Shown: piece by piece, positions 34,849 to 43,693 of the stretch
Position numbering within the stretch: the first letter of the stretch is position 1
How the letters are laid out: the number at the start of each line of letters is the position of its first letter
Source: Methylosinus sp. LW4
GTDB lineage: Bacteria > Pseudomonadota > Alphaproteobacteria > Rhizobiales > Beijerinckiaceae
Assembly: GCF_000379125.1 (NCBI RefSeq)
Contig: NZ_KB900626.1
Span: 374,014-438,013, forward strand
Length of the DNA: 64,000 bases
Reading direction: 5' to 3'
Made by a program: the position numbers and the translations under genes
The notes under the pieces: generated by a model
Told to the model about the DNA's origin: nothing
What the model saw: the letters and a program-made list of their open reading frames with translations, nothing else
Database searches by the model: none

Positions 34849-36197
34849 TGCGCAAGGCCTCATTGATCATAACGGGAATCGTCATCGGGGCGGGATGCGC
34901 CACGCTCGGACAGCATGCGCGCGTATTGATCGGCTCCCCGGCCTTCGCCGCCGCCGCCGACACGTATAAAAATCTGAGCCTCTTCGGCGATGTCTTCGAC
35001 AAGGTGCGCGCCGATTATGTCGAGAGGCCCGACGAGCAGAAGCTCGTCGAATCGGCGATCAACGGCATGCTCACCTCGCTCGATCCGCATTCGAGCTACC
35101 TCGACGCCAAGGGCTTCAAGGACATGCGGACGCAGACCGAGGGCAAGTTCGGCGGCCTCGGCATAGAGGTGACGCAGGAGGACGGCCTGGTGAAGGTCGT
35201 GACGCCGATCGACGACACGCCCGCGTCCAAGGCCGGCGTCATGTCCGGCGATCTCATCTTCGCCATCGACGACGACAATGTGCAGGGGCTCTCGCTCAAT
35301 CAGGCCGTCGACAAGATGCGCGGCCAGATCAACACGCCGGTGAAGCTCACCATCCTGCGCGGCAAGGACAAGGAGAAGATCGAGGTCAAGCTCACGCGCG
35401 CCGAGATCCATATCAAATCCGTGCGCTCGCATAAGGAGGACGAGGATATCGGCTATATCCGCATCTCCCAGTTCAACGAGGAGACCTCGGACGGGCTGCG
35501 CACCGCGATCCAGAAGTTCCAGCAGGAGATGCCGGGCGACAAGCTCAAGGGCTATATCGTCGATCTGCGCAACAATCCGGGCGGATTGCTCGACCAGTCG
35601 ATCCAGGTGGTCAACAGCTTCATCGACCATGGCGAGATCGTCTCGACGCGCGGCCGCACGGCCGATGAGACGCAGCGCTACAATGCGCGGGCGGCCGGCG
35701 ACATCTCGCGCGGCAAGCCGGTGGTCGTGCTCATCAATGGCGGCTCCGCCTCGGCGTCGGAGATCGTCGCCGGCGCGCTGCAGGACCATAAGCGCGCCAC
35801 CATTCTCGGCACGCGCTCCTTCGGCAAGGGCTCGGTGCAGACCATCATTCCGCTCGGCGGCAATAATGGCGCGCTGCGCCTGACCACGGCGCGCTACTAC
35901 ACGCCGTCCGGCCGCTCGATCCAGGCCAAGGGCATCGATCCCGACATCAACCTGCTGCAGGACGTGCCGGACGAGCTGAAGGGCAAGGACGACACCAAGG
36001 GCGAGGCCTCGCTCAAGGGCCATCTGAAGAATGGCGAGGACGAGAAGAGCGGCTCGCAGGCCTATGTGCCGCCGGACCCCAAGAAGGACAAGCAGCTGAT
36101 CGCGGCGGTCGAGATTCTGCACGGCAAGTTCAAGCCGCAGAGCGCCGCCGAGCAGTCGAAGCCGTCCGACTCGTCGAAGCCCAAGGCTTCTAACTGA
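34845..36197 (+). CDS. ctpA: Carboxyl-terminal processing protease, S41 family
   Basis: A 450-residue periplasmic protease with a signal/anchor (KASLIITGIVIGAGCATLG), an S41 N-terminal helical part (DVFDKVRADYVE, MLTSLDPHSSYLD), a PDZ domain (GLGIEVTQEDGLVKVVTPIDDTPASKAG) and the protease core with the Ser in GGSASASEIVAGALQDH and Lys in GTRSFGKGSVQT. The C-terminus is Lys/Ser-rich and disordered. It overlaps the EnvC-like gene by four bases; CtpA-type proteases trim envelope proteins and hydrolases, fitting a shared role in wall remodelling. Confidence 0.95.
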   Translation: MMRKASLIITGIVIGAGCATLGQHARVLIGSPAFAAAADTYKNLSLFGDVFDKVRADYVERPDEQKLVESAINGMLTSLDPHSSYLDAKGFKDMRTQTEGKFGGLGIEVTQEDGLVKVVTPIDDTPASKAGVMSGDLIFAIDDDNVQGLSLNQAVDKMRGQINTPVKLTILRGKDKEKIEVKLTRAEIHIKSVRSHKEDEDIGYIRISQFNEETSDGLRTAIQKFQQEMPGDKLKGYIVDLRNNPGGLLDQSIQVVNSFIDHGEIVSTRGRTADETQRYNARAAGDISRGKPVVVLINGGSASASEIVAGALQDHKRATILGTRSFGKGSVQTIIPLGGNNGALRLTTARYYTPSGRSIQAKGIDPDINLLQDVPDELKGKDDTKGEASLKGHLKNGEDEKSGSQAYVPPDPKKDKQLIAAVEILHGKFKPQSAAEQSKPSDSSKPKASN

Positions 36198-36272
36198 TCG
36201 ACTTCCAACTGATCGATCGGGCGGAGAGGGCGCTTCCCTGTCCGCCCGTCGCGTCTCGTTCCGCAGGCCGTC

Positions 36273-37046
36273 ATGATCGCGTTTTCGTCCTTAGCCAATC
36301 CCGCCGTCTTCCTGCGGCTGACGCAGCGCGTCCTGCCCTGGCTCGGCGGCGTGAGCGCGCTGCTCCTCGGCCTCGGCCTCTATCTCGTCTTCTTCGTCTC
36401 GCCGGCCGATTATCAGCAGGGTGAGACGGTCAAGATCATGTATATTCATGTGCCGGCCGCCTGGCTCGCCATGTTCGCCTATGTGGTCATGACCTCCGCC
36501 TCGCTCGGCGTGCTGGTCTGGCGCCATCCTCTGGCCGACGCCGCGCAAAAGACCGCCGCGACGCTGGGCGCCGCCTTCACCTTCATCTGCCTCGTGACCG
36601 GCTCGCTCTGGGGCAAGCCCATGTGGGGGACCTATTGGGTGTGGGACGCGCGTCTCACCTCCATGCTGATCCTCTTTCTGCTCTATCTCGGCCTCATCGC
36701 GCTGCGGCAGACGATGGAGGACAGCCCCCGCGGCGCGCGCATAGCGGCGATCATGACTCTGGTCGGCTTCGTCGATATTCCGATCATCAAATTCTCCGTC
36801 GATTGGTGGAACACGCTGCATCAGCCGGCCTCTGTGCTGCGCGCCGGCGGCCCCACCATCGCCGCCTCCATGCTGTGGCCGCTGCTCATCATGGCGCTCG
36901 GCGCGACGGCGCTGTTCCTGGCGCTGCATCTGATGGCGATCCGCAACGAGATTTTGCGCCGCCGCGTCGCGCGGCTGACGCTGCAGATCGCCGCCGCCGG
37001 AGAAGACGGCGGCGCTTCTGGACAATTGCTGGAGCCGGCGCAGTGA
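36273..37046 (+). CDS. ccmC: Cytochrome c maturation protein CcmC (heme export)
   Basis: A 257-residue six-helix membrane protein of the heme-handling family. The tryptophan-rich periplasmic WGTYWVWDARLTS binds heme for delivery to CcmE, and conserved histidines are in MYIHVPAAWLA and WNTLHQPAS. Helices include LLLGLGLYLVFFV and SLWGKP-flanking segments. ctpA precedes it; ccmA and ccmB, which usually lie just upstream, are absent here. Its stop overlaps the GTG start of ccmD by one base of frame (GTGA). Confidence 0.96.
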   Translation: MIAFSSLANPAVFLRLTQRVLPWLGGVSALLLGLGLYLVFFVSPADYQQGETVKIMYIHVPAAWLAMFAYVVMTSASLGVLVWRHPLADAAQKTAATLGAAFTFICLVTGSLWGKPMWGTYWVWDARLTSMLILFLLYLGLIALRQTMEDSPRGARIAAIMTLVGFVDIPIIKFSVDWWNTLHQPASVLRAGGPTIAASMLWPLLIMALGATALFLALHLMAIRNEILRRRVARLTLQIAAAGEDGGASGQLLEPAQ

Positions 37047-37204
37047 ACGACGAGCATTGGGGCTATATTCTCCTGGCCTATGGCCTGACCGCCGCGACCA
37101 TCCTCATCATCGCCTTTCGCATTCTGCTCGAGCATCGACGCCTTTCGTCCGAGCTGGCGCGGCTTGAGAAGAACGGTTCTGCCGCGCGAGGGGAGACGCT
37201 GTGA
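37043..37204 (+). CDS. ccmD: Heme exporter protein CcmD
   Basis: A 53-residue single-span membrane protein (YILLAYGLTAATILIIAFRIL, then a charged tail) that stabilises the CcmC-CcmE heme release complex. The GTG start at 37043 overlaps the ccmC stop and the stop overlaps the ccmG GTG start, so the three are translated in a coupled row. Assignment rests on size, topology and position. Confidence 0.88.
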   Translation: MNDEHWGYILLAYGLTAATILIIAFRILLEHRRLSSELARLEKNGSAARGETL

Positions 37205-37818
37205 GCGCCGAAGAGTCCGCGCCGCGCAGCCGGCTGGCGCTGTTCCTGCCGCTCGTCGTCTTCGTGGCGCTGGCCGGCCTCTTTCTCGCGCGCCTCTTCG
37301 CGGGCGACGCCTCGCGCCTGCCTTCGGCGCTCATCGGCAAGCAGGCGCCGCAATTCACGCTTCCCGCCCTGCCGGGACTCGCGGGCGTCGGCGGCCTCAC
37401 CGGCGACGATCTGCGCAAGGGCCGCGTCAGCGTCGTCAATGTCTTCGCCTCCTGGTGCGCGCCCTGCCGGGCGGAGCATGCGCAATTGCTGGCCCTCGCC
37501 AAGGATCCCGCGCTCGCGCAAAAGGGCGTCGCGCTCGCCGGCCTCGCCTATAAGGACGAGCCGGCCAATTCGCTGCGCTTCCTCGAGGAGGTCGGCAATC
37601 CTTTCGCGGCGATCGGAGTCGATCTCGCCGGGCGCGTCGCGATCGACTTCGGCGTCTATGGCGTGCCGGAGACTTTCATCATTCGCGGCGACGGCGCCAT
37701 CGCCTATAAGTTCGTCGGGCCTTTGACCCGGCAGGCTCTGGAAGAGACCTTGCTTCCCGAGATCGAGAAGGCGCTCGCGAGCACGCGGGCCGCGGCGCTG
37801 GCCGACACGCAGAAGTAG
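37201..37818 (+). CDS. ccmG: Thiol:disulfide interchange protein CcmG/DsbE
   Basis: A 205-residue membrane-anchored thioredoxin that reduces apocytochrome c thiols before heme ligation. The N-terminal anchor (LALFLPLVVFVALAGLFLARL) is followed by the redox site NVFASWCAPCRAEH and the FGVYGVPETFIIRGDG cis-proline segment with the acidic substrate cleft typical of DsbE. GTG start, overlapping ccmD. It is the last gene of the ccm run; a CtrA-type box follows, belonging to the next gene. Confidence 0.95.
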   Translation: MSAEESAPRSRLALFLPLVVFVALAGLFLARLFAGDASRLPSALIGKQAPQFTLPALPGLAGVGGLTGDDLRKGRVSVVNVFASWCAPCRAEHAQLLALAKDPALAQKGVALAGLAYKDEPANSLRFLEEVGNPFAAIGVDLAGRVAIDFGVYGVPETFIIRGDGAIAYKFVGPLTRQALEETLLPEIEKALASTRAAALADTQK

Positions 37819-37825
37819 GCTTCTA

Positions 37826-37840
37826 TTAACCTTAACTTAA
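37826..37840. promoter_or_regulatory. CtrA-type box upstream of the receptor gene
   Basis: TTAA-CCTTAAC-TTAA followed by C is the full CtrA consensus, 189 bases before the chemoreceptor start and just after the ccmG stop. Regulation is inferred. Confidence 0.55.
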
Positions 37841-38028
37841 CGTCGGCTGAGCCATTTTGGCTTTTGGCGGCGGGTCAGGATTCTCTGTCGCCCGCGCCAT
37901 GTCGCGCGGTGCGCGGTCGAATGGCCGCGTCTGCGCGCGCTTCCGGCGCGTCGCGAATAATTGCTTGCGGATGAGCGCAAATTAAAAGGGTGATCGGCTT
38001 GCGCGCTATTATTCCGAGGGGGTTGCGA

Positions 38029-39444
38029 ATGCGGTCGGCCGTGCTGCTGTCCGCCATCGCCGCCATCGCATTCGCGCAGGCCGTCGCGAGCTGGAGCCTG
38101 TTCGCCGGTCGCCTGGAGGCGACGCGCGATCCGAGATTGGCGGCGCTCTTCGTCGGGCCGGTTCTCATCGGCCTGCTCTGCATTCTCGGCGGCGTGGCCG
38201 TGCGCACGCGCATCGTCCGCCCGCTCGCCGCCGTCACCGAGGCGGTCCGCCGACTCGCCGATGGCGACACCTCCTATCGGCTCGAGATCGAGGATTGTTC
38301 CGAGAGCGTGCGGCGGCTCGCCGAGGCTTTCGTCAATCTTCGGCAAGTGATTCTCGCGCATCGCGCCAATGAGAATCTCATCGCCGAGGCCAACGCCACC
38401 CAGGCGCGCATCGTCCAGCTGCTCGGCGACGGGCTGGCCAAGATCGCCGAAAAGGATCTGAGCTATCGGCTGAACGACGAGTTTCCCGGCTCCTATCGCC
38501 GGCTGCAGACGGATTTCAACACCGCCGTCGGCCAATTGTCGGAGGCGATCGGCGAGATGGCCGACAGCACGCGGCTGCTGGGCGCCGGCATGCAGGAGAC
38601 CGTCGCAGCGGCCGATGATCTGTCGCGGCGCACGGAGAGCCAGGCCTCGAATCTCGAGGAGACCGCGGCGGCTCTCGCGCAGATCACCGAGACGGTCACG
38701 CGAACGGCGGAGGACGCCGGCAATGCGCGGCAGATCGTCTCCAACATGAGCTCGGAGGCGCAGGCGAGCGGCGGCATCGTGCAGCAGGCCATCGGCGCCA
38801 TGGGCGATATCGAGCAATCCTCGAAGAAGATTTCGCAGATCATCGGCGTCATCGACTCGATCGCGACGCAGACCAATCTTCTCGCGCTGAATGCGGGGGT
38901 GGAGGCGGCGCGCGCCGGCGAGGCGGGACGCGGCTTCGCCGTGGTGGCGGCCGAGATTCGCGATCTCGCGCGCCGCAGCGCCAAGGCGGCCAAGGAGATC
39001 GACACATTGATCTCGGTCTCCAATGCGCAGATCGGCCGCGGCGTCTCGCTCGTCGGCGATACGGGCGAAGCCTTGTCGCATATCGTCGAGGAGATCGCGC
39101 GCGTCAACGGCGTGGTGGCGGAGATCGCCGATCGCGCGCGCCAGCAGGCCGCCGCGCTGAACGAGGTGAATGGCTCTGTCCGCCAGATGGATATGATCAC
39201 GCAGCAGAACGCGGCGATGGCGGAGCAGACTACCGCCGTCAGCCATGGGCTGAGCGAGAAGACCCGGCGGCTGATCGAGATGATCTCGCGCTTCCGCATC
39301 GCCCGCGACATGGACGCGCGCGCGAGTGGGCCGCGGCTCGTCGCCTCGGGCGGCGAAAGCGTCTACGAGCCGCGCCGCGTCGGAGCGCCCGACCGGCGCC
39401 ACGGCGCGAGCGACCGTCGCAGCAGAGCCTGGACGGATTTTTGA
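38029..39444 (+). CDS. Methyl-accepting chemotaxis protein with C-terminal WxxF tail
   Basis: A 471-residue membrane chemoreceptor with two helices close together (about 5-22 and 38-60), so little or no periplasmic sensing domain, then HAMP (RTRIVRPLAAVTEAVRRLADGD) and a second HAMP-like or helical region, and the signalling domain with the conserved tip LLALNAGVEAARAGEAGRGFAVVAAEIRDLA. The last residues, RAWTDF, are a WxxF peptide like the CheR/CheB tether. The ATG at 38029 has GAGGGGG seven bases upstream; a GTG at 37990 would add 13 residues. It stands apart from the che operon, downstream of a CtrA-type box. Confidence 0.93.
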   Translation: MRSAVLLSAIAAIAFAQAVASWSLFAGRLEATRDPRLAALFVGPVLIGLLCILGGVAVRTRIVRPLAAVTEAVRRLADGDTSYRLEIEDCSESVRRLAEAFVNLRQVILAHRANENLIAEANATQARIVQLLGDGLAKIAEKDLSYRLNDEFPGSYRRLQTDFNTAVGQLSEAIGEMADSTRLLGAGMQETVAAADDLSRRTESQASNLEETAAALAQITETVTRTAEDAGNARQIVSNMSSEAQASGGIVQQAIGAMGDIEQSSKKISQIIGVIDSIATQTNLLALNAGVEAARAGEAGRGFAVVAAEIRDLARRSAKAAKEIDTLISVSNAQIGRGVSLVGDTGEALSHIVEEIARVNGVVAEIADRARQQAAALNEVNGSVRQMDMITQQNAAMAEQTTAVSHGLSEKTRRLIEMISRFRIARDMDARASGPRLVASGGESVYEPRRVGAPDRRHGASDRRSRAWTDF

Positions 39445-39450
39445 ACGCGC

Positions 39451-39831
39451 ATGACAATGAGAGCGAAGCCATTCCTCCGCATCCTTCCGCGCCGCGCCGC
39501 TGTGGCGCTGGCGGCCGCGCTCGGCCTTTCGGCCTGCGCCAAGACGACGTTGGAGATAGAGCCGGCGCCGGTCGATCCGGCGCTCTTCGTCGGCGTCGAT
39601 TGCGCGCAGCTCGTGGCGCGGCGCGCGCGCATCTCGCAGGCGCTGATCTTCGCCGGCTCGGCGCAGGATCAGCTCGCCGCGGACGATCGCACGCGCACGC
39701 TCGGCGTTCCGACGCCGATGGGCACGCCCTTCGACGACGATCGCGAGCCGCAGATCGCGCGGCTCAAAGGCGAGCTGCACGCGGTCAATGCGCAGATGGA
39801 CGCGCAGCGCTGCGGACCCGACTTCCGATGA
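39451..39831 (+). CDS. Small putative lipoprotein
   Basis: A 126-residue protein with a basic N-terminus, a short hydrophobic stretch and a lipobox, GLSACAK, making Cys29 the probable lipidated residue. The body is small and polar with two further Cys (VGVDCAQ and AQRCGP). No family recognised. It starts 6 bases after the receptor gene on the same strand and may be translated from its message. Confidence 0.72.
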   Translation: MTMRAKPFLRILPRRAAVALAAALGLSACAKTTLEIEPAPVDPALFVGVDCAQLVARRARISQALIFAGSAQDQLAADDRTRTLGVPTPMGTPFDDDREPQIARLKGELHAVNAQMDAQRCGPDFR

Positions 39832-39952
39832 CGCGAGAGGCGAAGCGGCGACGCGGCTGCAACGACCGGTTGTCCAGCGGATTGATTCTGGCGGAGCCAT
39901 GCTATAGGGCTCGAATTGAGCGGCTGTCGCAAGTCAGCGTTTGGAGGTCGCC

Positions 39953-40330
39953 GTGACGCGTGTCGATCCGCCGTCCTCGCCGGGCGGCGACGCAGAGGCG
40001 CCCTCTCAGGGCGGGCTCGGCCCTATATCCATCGCCGAATGCCGCGAGCTCTCGCCGCAGCTGCGTCGCGATTTGGAGACGCTCGATTATGAGCTGCGCG
40101 GCGCCGCCAATCGCCTGCTGGCCGAGGTGGACGACGCCAAGGGTGACGGGGCGACCTTCCTGCGGGCGGCGACGACCGTGCTGCTGTCCGTCGCCGCAGG
40201 GCTGATGGAGACCGCTTCGGATCGCGCGCGCGAGCCTGTCGACGTCGGCGCGTTCAAGAACGCCGCCGAGGACGCAGCGCAATGGGCGAAGAGCCGCAAG
40301 CTGCGCGATCTGCTCGCCGACGACGATTGA
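39953..40330 (+). CDS. Hypothetical protein, 125 residues
   Basis: Not recognised. The GTG start at 39953 is preferred because GGAGGTC lies five bases upstream. Largely helical (ELSPQLRRDLETLDYELRGAANRLLAEVDDA) with one moderately hydrophobic segment (TFLRAATTVLLSVAAGLMETA) and an acidic end LLADDD. It is convergent with the last gene of the che operon, separated by 15 bases. A role in motility is only suggested by place. Confidence 0.6.
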   Translation: MTRVDPPSSPGGDAEAPSQGGLGPISIAECRELSPQLRRDLETLDYELRGAANRLLAEVDDAKGDGATFLRAATTVLLSVAAGLMETASDRAREPVDVGAFKNAAEDAAQWAKSRKLRDLLADDD

Positions 40331-40345
40331 GCGCGCGCGCCGCGC

Positions 40346-40735
40346 TCAGAAGAATTCCAGCTCGCCGGCGGGGTGATCCGTCCGTCCGTCGTCGTCGTGA
40401 TCGCCGAGGCGCGCCGCCAGCTCCGCGAGCTTGACGCTGCGCGCCGCCGCGCCGCCGCAGACCTGCCATTCCGCCGGCGCGAGCTCCGCGAGGGCGCAGA
40501 CGAAATCCGATAGTCCCGAGAGCGTCTGCTCGATCGAGTCGATCGCTTGCGCCGAGTGGATGAGCTCGTGCTTCTCTTCGATATTGCTCCATTCGACGCC
40601 GTCGACGAGGCAATGGAGGCGGTCCGTCTCCTTGGCCGCGTTGCGCAGCTCTGTGGCCAGCCGCGAGAGGACCTCGACCAGCGGTTGGGGTCGCTCATGC
40701 GCGCCGCAGGGCGAGGTCGTCTTCGGCTCTGTCAT
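40346..40735 (-). CDS. Small protein after cheD with a CheZ-like DxxxQ motif (possible CheY phosphatase)
   Basis: A 129-residue cytoplasmic helical protein, last gene of the chemotaxis operon, its ATG overlapping the cheD stop. Helical segments (about 18-42 and 52-85) carry IHSAQAIDSIEQTLSGL, where Asp66 and Gln70 match the DxxxQ catalytic motif of CheZ/CheX-type phosphatases, and the order of residues resembles the CheZ active-site helix. In S. meliloti the same operon position is held by cheT, a proposed CheZ-like factor. The C-terminus GELEFF resembles the tail of CheD. The phosphatase function is inference; length and positions are read directly. Confidence 0.6.
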   Translation of the reverse strand: MTEPKTTSPCGAHERPQPLVEVLSRLATELRNAAKETDRLHCLVDGVEWSNIEEKHELIHSAQAIDSIEQTLSGLSDFVCALAELAPAEWQVCGGAAARSVKLAELAARLGDHDDDGRTDHPAGELEFF

Positions 40736-41271
40736 CAGAACAGCTCCAGTGAGCCCGCGGCCGGCAGCTTCGGCATGACGACCGGCGCCGGAGCGACGTT
40801 GGGCGTCGGGCCGGAGAGAAGGCTCTGCCGCGCGCGTCCCGAAACGGGCTCGTATTCGACGCGTCGCCCTCGGTCGCCGCCGAGATGCTCGGCGACGAGG
40901 CGGATGCCTTCGTTCCTCAGAAAGCGCTTCGCGAATTCGGCGTTGCGGGCGCCGATGTCCGAGAGGCCTTCCATCATGCGCGCGCCGCCGAACAGCTTTC
41001 CTTCGAGATGGTCGCGGCGCGCGCCCTTCTTCAGCAGGCCGTTGACGAGCAGCTCCATGAGATGCACGCCGTAACGCTCGGCCTCGCCATTGCGCGACGA
41101 GGTGAAGTCGCCGGGCAGGAGGAAGTGGTTCATTCCTCCGACGCCGGCGCCGGCGTCCCGGAGGCAAGCGGCGACACAGGAGCCGAGCACCGTCGCTAGG
41201 ACGACGCTGGGATCGTCGACCACCCTATACTCGCCTTGGATGATGTGGACTCGTTTCATGGCTGCGTTCAT
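40735..41271 (-). CDS. cheD: Chemoreceptor glutamine deamidase CheD
   Basis: A 178-residue CheD: it deamidates receptor glutamines and can interact with CheY phosphatases. The catalytic Cys-His-Thr region is in [16 protein letters not shown] and [10 protein letters not shown], followed by [20 protein letters not shown] and the [19 protein letters not shown] loop. The start at 41271 (MNAAMKRV) overlaps the end region of the upstream cheY; an ATG at 41259 is an alternative. A low-complexity Pro/Ala tail ends in GSLELF. The stop overlaps the next gene. Confidence 0.95.
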   Translation of the reverse strand: MNAAMKRVHIIQGEYRVVDDPSVVLATVLGSCVAACLRDAGAGVGGMNHFLLPGDFTSSRNGEAERYGVHLMELLVNGLLKKGARRDHLEGKLFGGARMMEGLSDIGARNAEFAKRFLRNEGIRLVAEHLGGDRGRRVEYEPVSGRARQSLLSGPTPNVAPAPVVMPKLPAAGSLELF

Positions 41272-41276
41272 TTGCG

Positions 41277-41666
41277 TCACGCGATTTTGCCGATGATCGC
41301 TTCGAGCGCTTTTTTGAGAGCCGGAACGGTGAAGGGCTTGGTGAGGAAGTTGTTGACGCCGAGCTTCACCGCATTCTCGAGCAACGCCTTGTCGGCGCGT
41401 CCCGTCAGCATGATGAAGGGGACTTTCTTGGTCGGATTGTAATTGCGGATCGCCTTCAGCAGGCCGAGCCCGTCGAGCTTGGGCATGTTGAAGTCGGAAA
41501 TCACGAGATGCGCGGGAGTGGCCATCATGAATTGCAGGGCCTGCTCGCCGTCGCCGGCGAAAAAAATGTTGCGAACGCCGAGCTCCTCGAGACCGTCGCG
41601 AATGAGCATGCGGCTCGTGCTCGTGTCGTCCACGATCAAGACTCTCAACTGGTCGGCGATGGACAT
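41277..41666 (-). CDS. cheY: CheY-like chemotaxis response regulator (second copy)
   Basis: A 129-residue single receiver. Phosphoacceptor Asp58 is in [13 protein letters not shown], acidic pocket in IVDDTSTS, switch Thr in MLTGRADK, and the lysine in LTKPF. Located between cheB and cheD, it corresponds by position to the main motor-binding CheY2 of S. meliloti; the other cheY upstream of cheA would be the sink-like CheY1. The stop lies 5 bases from the cheD start. Which one binds FliM is inferred from operon order alone. Confidence 0.95.
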   Translation of the reverse strand: MSIADQLRVLIVDDTSTSRMLIRDGLEELGVRNIFFAGDGEQALQFMMATPAHLVISDFNMPKLDGLGLLKAIRNYNPTKKVPFIMLTGRADKALLENAVKLGVNNFLTKPFTVPALKKALEAIIGKIA

Positions 41667-41683
41667 GGAATTCCCCCGTACTG

Positions 41684-42742
41684 TTACTGGTTCGTCGAAG
41701 TGAGGATATGGGCGGCGATGCGCTGCAGCGTGAGCTGCTTGCCGACGCCGCCGATCTCGAAGGCGGCTTTCGGCATGCCATAGACGAGCGAGCTCGCCTC
41801 GTCCTGGCCGATCGTCTCGGCGCCGAGCTGGCGCATGGCCAGCAGGCCTTGCGCGCCATCGCGGCCCATGCCGGTGAGGATCACGCCGAGCGCGTTGCGA
41901 CCCGCGCTCTGCGCGACCGAATTGAACAGGACATCCACCGACGGACGATGCCCGTTCACCGCCTCCGCATTGGTGAGGCGGCAACGATAGCCGCCGGCGG
42001 CGCTCTTCACCACCTCGAGATGCGCGGCGCCGCCGGGCGCGAGATAGACGCGGCCGGGGAGGATCGGCGCGCCATCCGTGGCCTCGGCGACCTGCGGCTT
42101 GCACATGCGGTCGAGGCGCGCGGCGAAGCTCGCCGTGAACACCGGCGGCATGTGCTGGGTGACGATGGTCGGCGGACAATTCTCGGGAAAATGCGACAGT
42201 ATGGTGAGCAGCGCCTCGACGCCTCCGGTGGAGGAGCCGATGGCGACGAGACGTCCGTCCGGCGCATAGCGCGATGCAGCGGTCGGCGCCTCGCGTCGCG
42301 ACGCGGCGGGCTCGACGCGGACCGGCTCGCTGCGCAGCGGCTCGAGGCGGCCGATGGGAGAGGCGGCGATCGCCTTGATCTTCGCAGGCAGCTCGTCGAA
42401 AGAGCGCGGATCCTTGGACGACGGCTTGGCGACGCAGTCGAAGGCGCCGATCTCGAGCGCCTTGATCGTCGTCGAGGCGCCGCGCTCCGTCACGGTCGAG
42501 ACCATGATGACGCGCGTCGGACGCAGTCGCATGATCTTCTCGAGAAATTCGAGGCCGTTCATATTCGGCATCTCGACATCGAGCGTCACCACATCGGGAT
42601 CGAGCGTCTTGATGGCCTGCCGCGCCTCCAGCGGATCGGCGGCCTCGCCGACGACGGAGATCGCGGGATCACGACAGAGCGTCGCTGCGATGAGGCCGCG
42701 CATGGTTGCGGAATCGTCGACGATCAGCACACGAACAGACAT
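41684..42742 (-). CDS. cheB: Receptor methylesterase/glutamine deamidase CheB
   Basis: A 352-residue two-domain enzyme: an N-terminal receiver with Asp55 ([14 protein letters not shown]) regulates a C-terminal methylesterase with Ser in [13 protein letters not shown], His in [11 protein letters not shown] and Asp in [10 protein letters not shown]. It removes methyl groups from glutamates of receptors. The start at 42742 (MSVRVL) is the family start; the longer frame extends into cheR. It is separated from cheR by one base, so co-translated. The last residues fit C-terminal family ends. Confidence 0.96.
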   Translation of the reverse strand: MSVRVLIVDDSATMRGLIAATLCRDPAISVVGEAADPLEARQAIKTLDPDVVTLDVEMPNMNGLEFLEKIMRLRPTRVIMVSTVTERGASTTIKALEIGAFDCVAKPSSKDPRSFDELPAKIKAIAASPIGRLEPLRSEPVRVEPAASRREAPTAASRYAPDGRLVAIGSSTGGVEALLTILSHFPENCPPTIVTQHMPPVFTASFAARLDRMCKPQVAEATDGAPILPGRVYLAPGGAAHLEVVKSAAGGYRCRLTNAEAVNGHRPSVDVLFNSVAQSAGRNALGVILTGMGRDGAQGLLAMRQLGAETIGQDEASSLVYGMPKAAFEIGGVGKQLTLQRIAAHILTSTNQ

Positions 42743-42743
42743 C

Positions 42744-43622
42744 TTACGAAATTCCTCTGGAGCGAAGCCGATAAGTGGTGACGCCGTCATATTCGAAGGC
42801 GGATGTGGCCGCGCCGGACACGCGCTCGGAATGGCCGATGTAGAGACGCCCCTCTGGATTGAGGAGAGGAACGAAGCGGCTCCATATGTTCTCTTGCGTC
42901 TTCTCCTCGAAATAGATCACCACGTTGCGGCAGAAGATCGCGTCGAAGCGGCCGCTCATCGGCCAATGTCCGATGAGATTGAGCTCGCGGAAGGAGACGA
43001 GCGAGGCGAGCTCTTCCGTCACGCCCCATTCGTCGCGGCCGCCGCCGAGCGGCGTGAACCAGCGGCTGCGCAGATGCGACGGCACAGCTTCCATTATGTC
43101 GCGGCCATAGACGCCATTGGCGCCGGCGGCCACCATGTTCGGATCGATATCTGTGGCGAGAACCTTGACGTCGAGATCGGCCGCGTCCGGTATGACGGAG
43201 AGGATCGACATGGCGATCGAATAAGGCTCCTGGCCATTGGAGCAGGCCGCCGACCAGATGCGCAGTCGCGCGCCCTTGCGCACGGCGGCGGCGCGCTTGG
43301 CCAGCACATTCTCCTCGAGATGCTTGAAGTGATGCGGCTCGCGGAAGAAGCGCGTCACATTTGTGGTGAGCGCGGCCATCATCTTCTGCCGCTCGTCGAC
43401 GCCTTCCTGGCTGACGATCAGCGCGCAATAGTCGCGAAAGTTCTCGAGGCCGAGGCTGCGCAGCCGCTTGGCCAGACGCGAGTAGACCAGCGTGGCTTTC
43501 GCGTCGGGAAGATAGATGCCGGCGTCCTCGTGCAGGATCGAGGCGATGCGCCGGAAATCCTCCTGAGTCAGCAGGAATTCCCCAGGGACGAGCGGAGCCG
43601 AGGCGAGTTGGCGGGTTTTCAT
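42744..43622 (-). CDS. cheR: Chemoreceptor methyltransferase CheR
   Basis: A 292-residue SAM-dependent methyltransferase. The N-terminal helical domain (about 15-85) precedes the catalytic part with [19 protein letters not shown] TRFFREP, the SAM loop [26 protein letters not shown] and the [16 protein letters not shown] segment. It methylates receptor glutamates, using a tether at WxxF receptor tails, two of which are encoded in this window. It lies 71 bases downstream of cheA and abuts cheB. Confidence 0.96.
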   Translation of the reverse strand: MKTRQLASAPLVPGEFLLTQEDFRRIASILHEDAGIYLPDAKATLVYSRLAKRLRSLGLENFRDYCALIVSQEGVDERQKMMAALTTNVTRFFREPHHFKHLEENVLAKRAAAVRKGARLRIWSAACSNGQEPYSIAMSILSVIPDAADLDVKVLATDIDPNMVAAGANGVYGRDIMEAVPSHLRSRWFTPLGGGRDEWGVTEELASLVSFRELNLIGHWPMSGRFDAIFCRNVVIYFEEKTQENIWSRFVPLLNPEGRLYIGHSERVSGAATSAFEYDGVTTYRLRSRGIS

Positions 43623-43693
43623 GCGGCTGCTTGCGATTCTATCTGGAGTGGCGGCCCACGCGAGGCGTGGCGCGATGCTGGCGTCGAGGCGAA

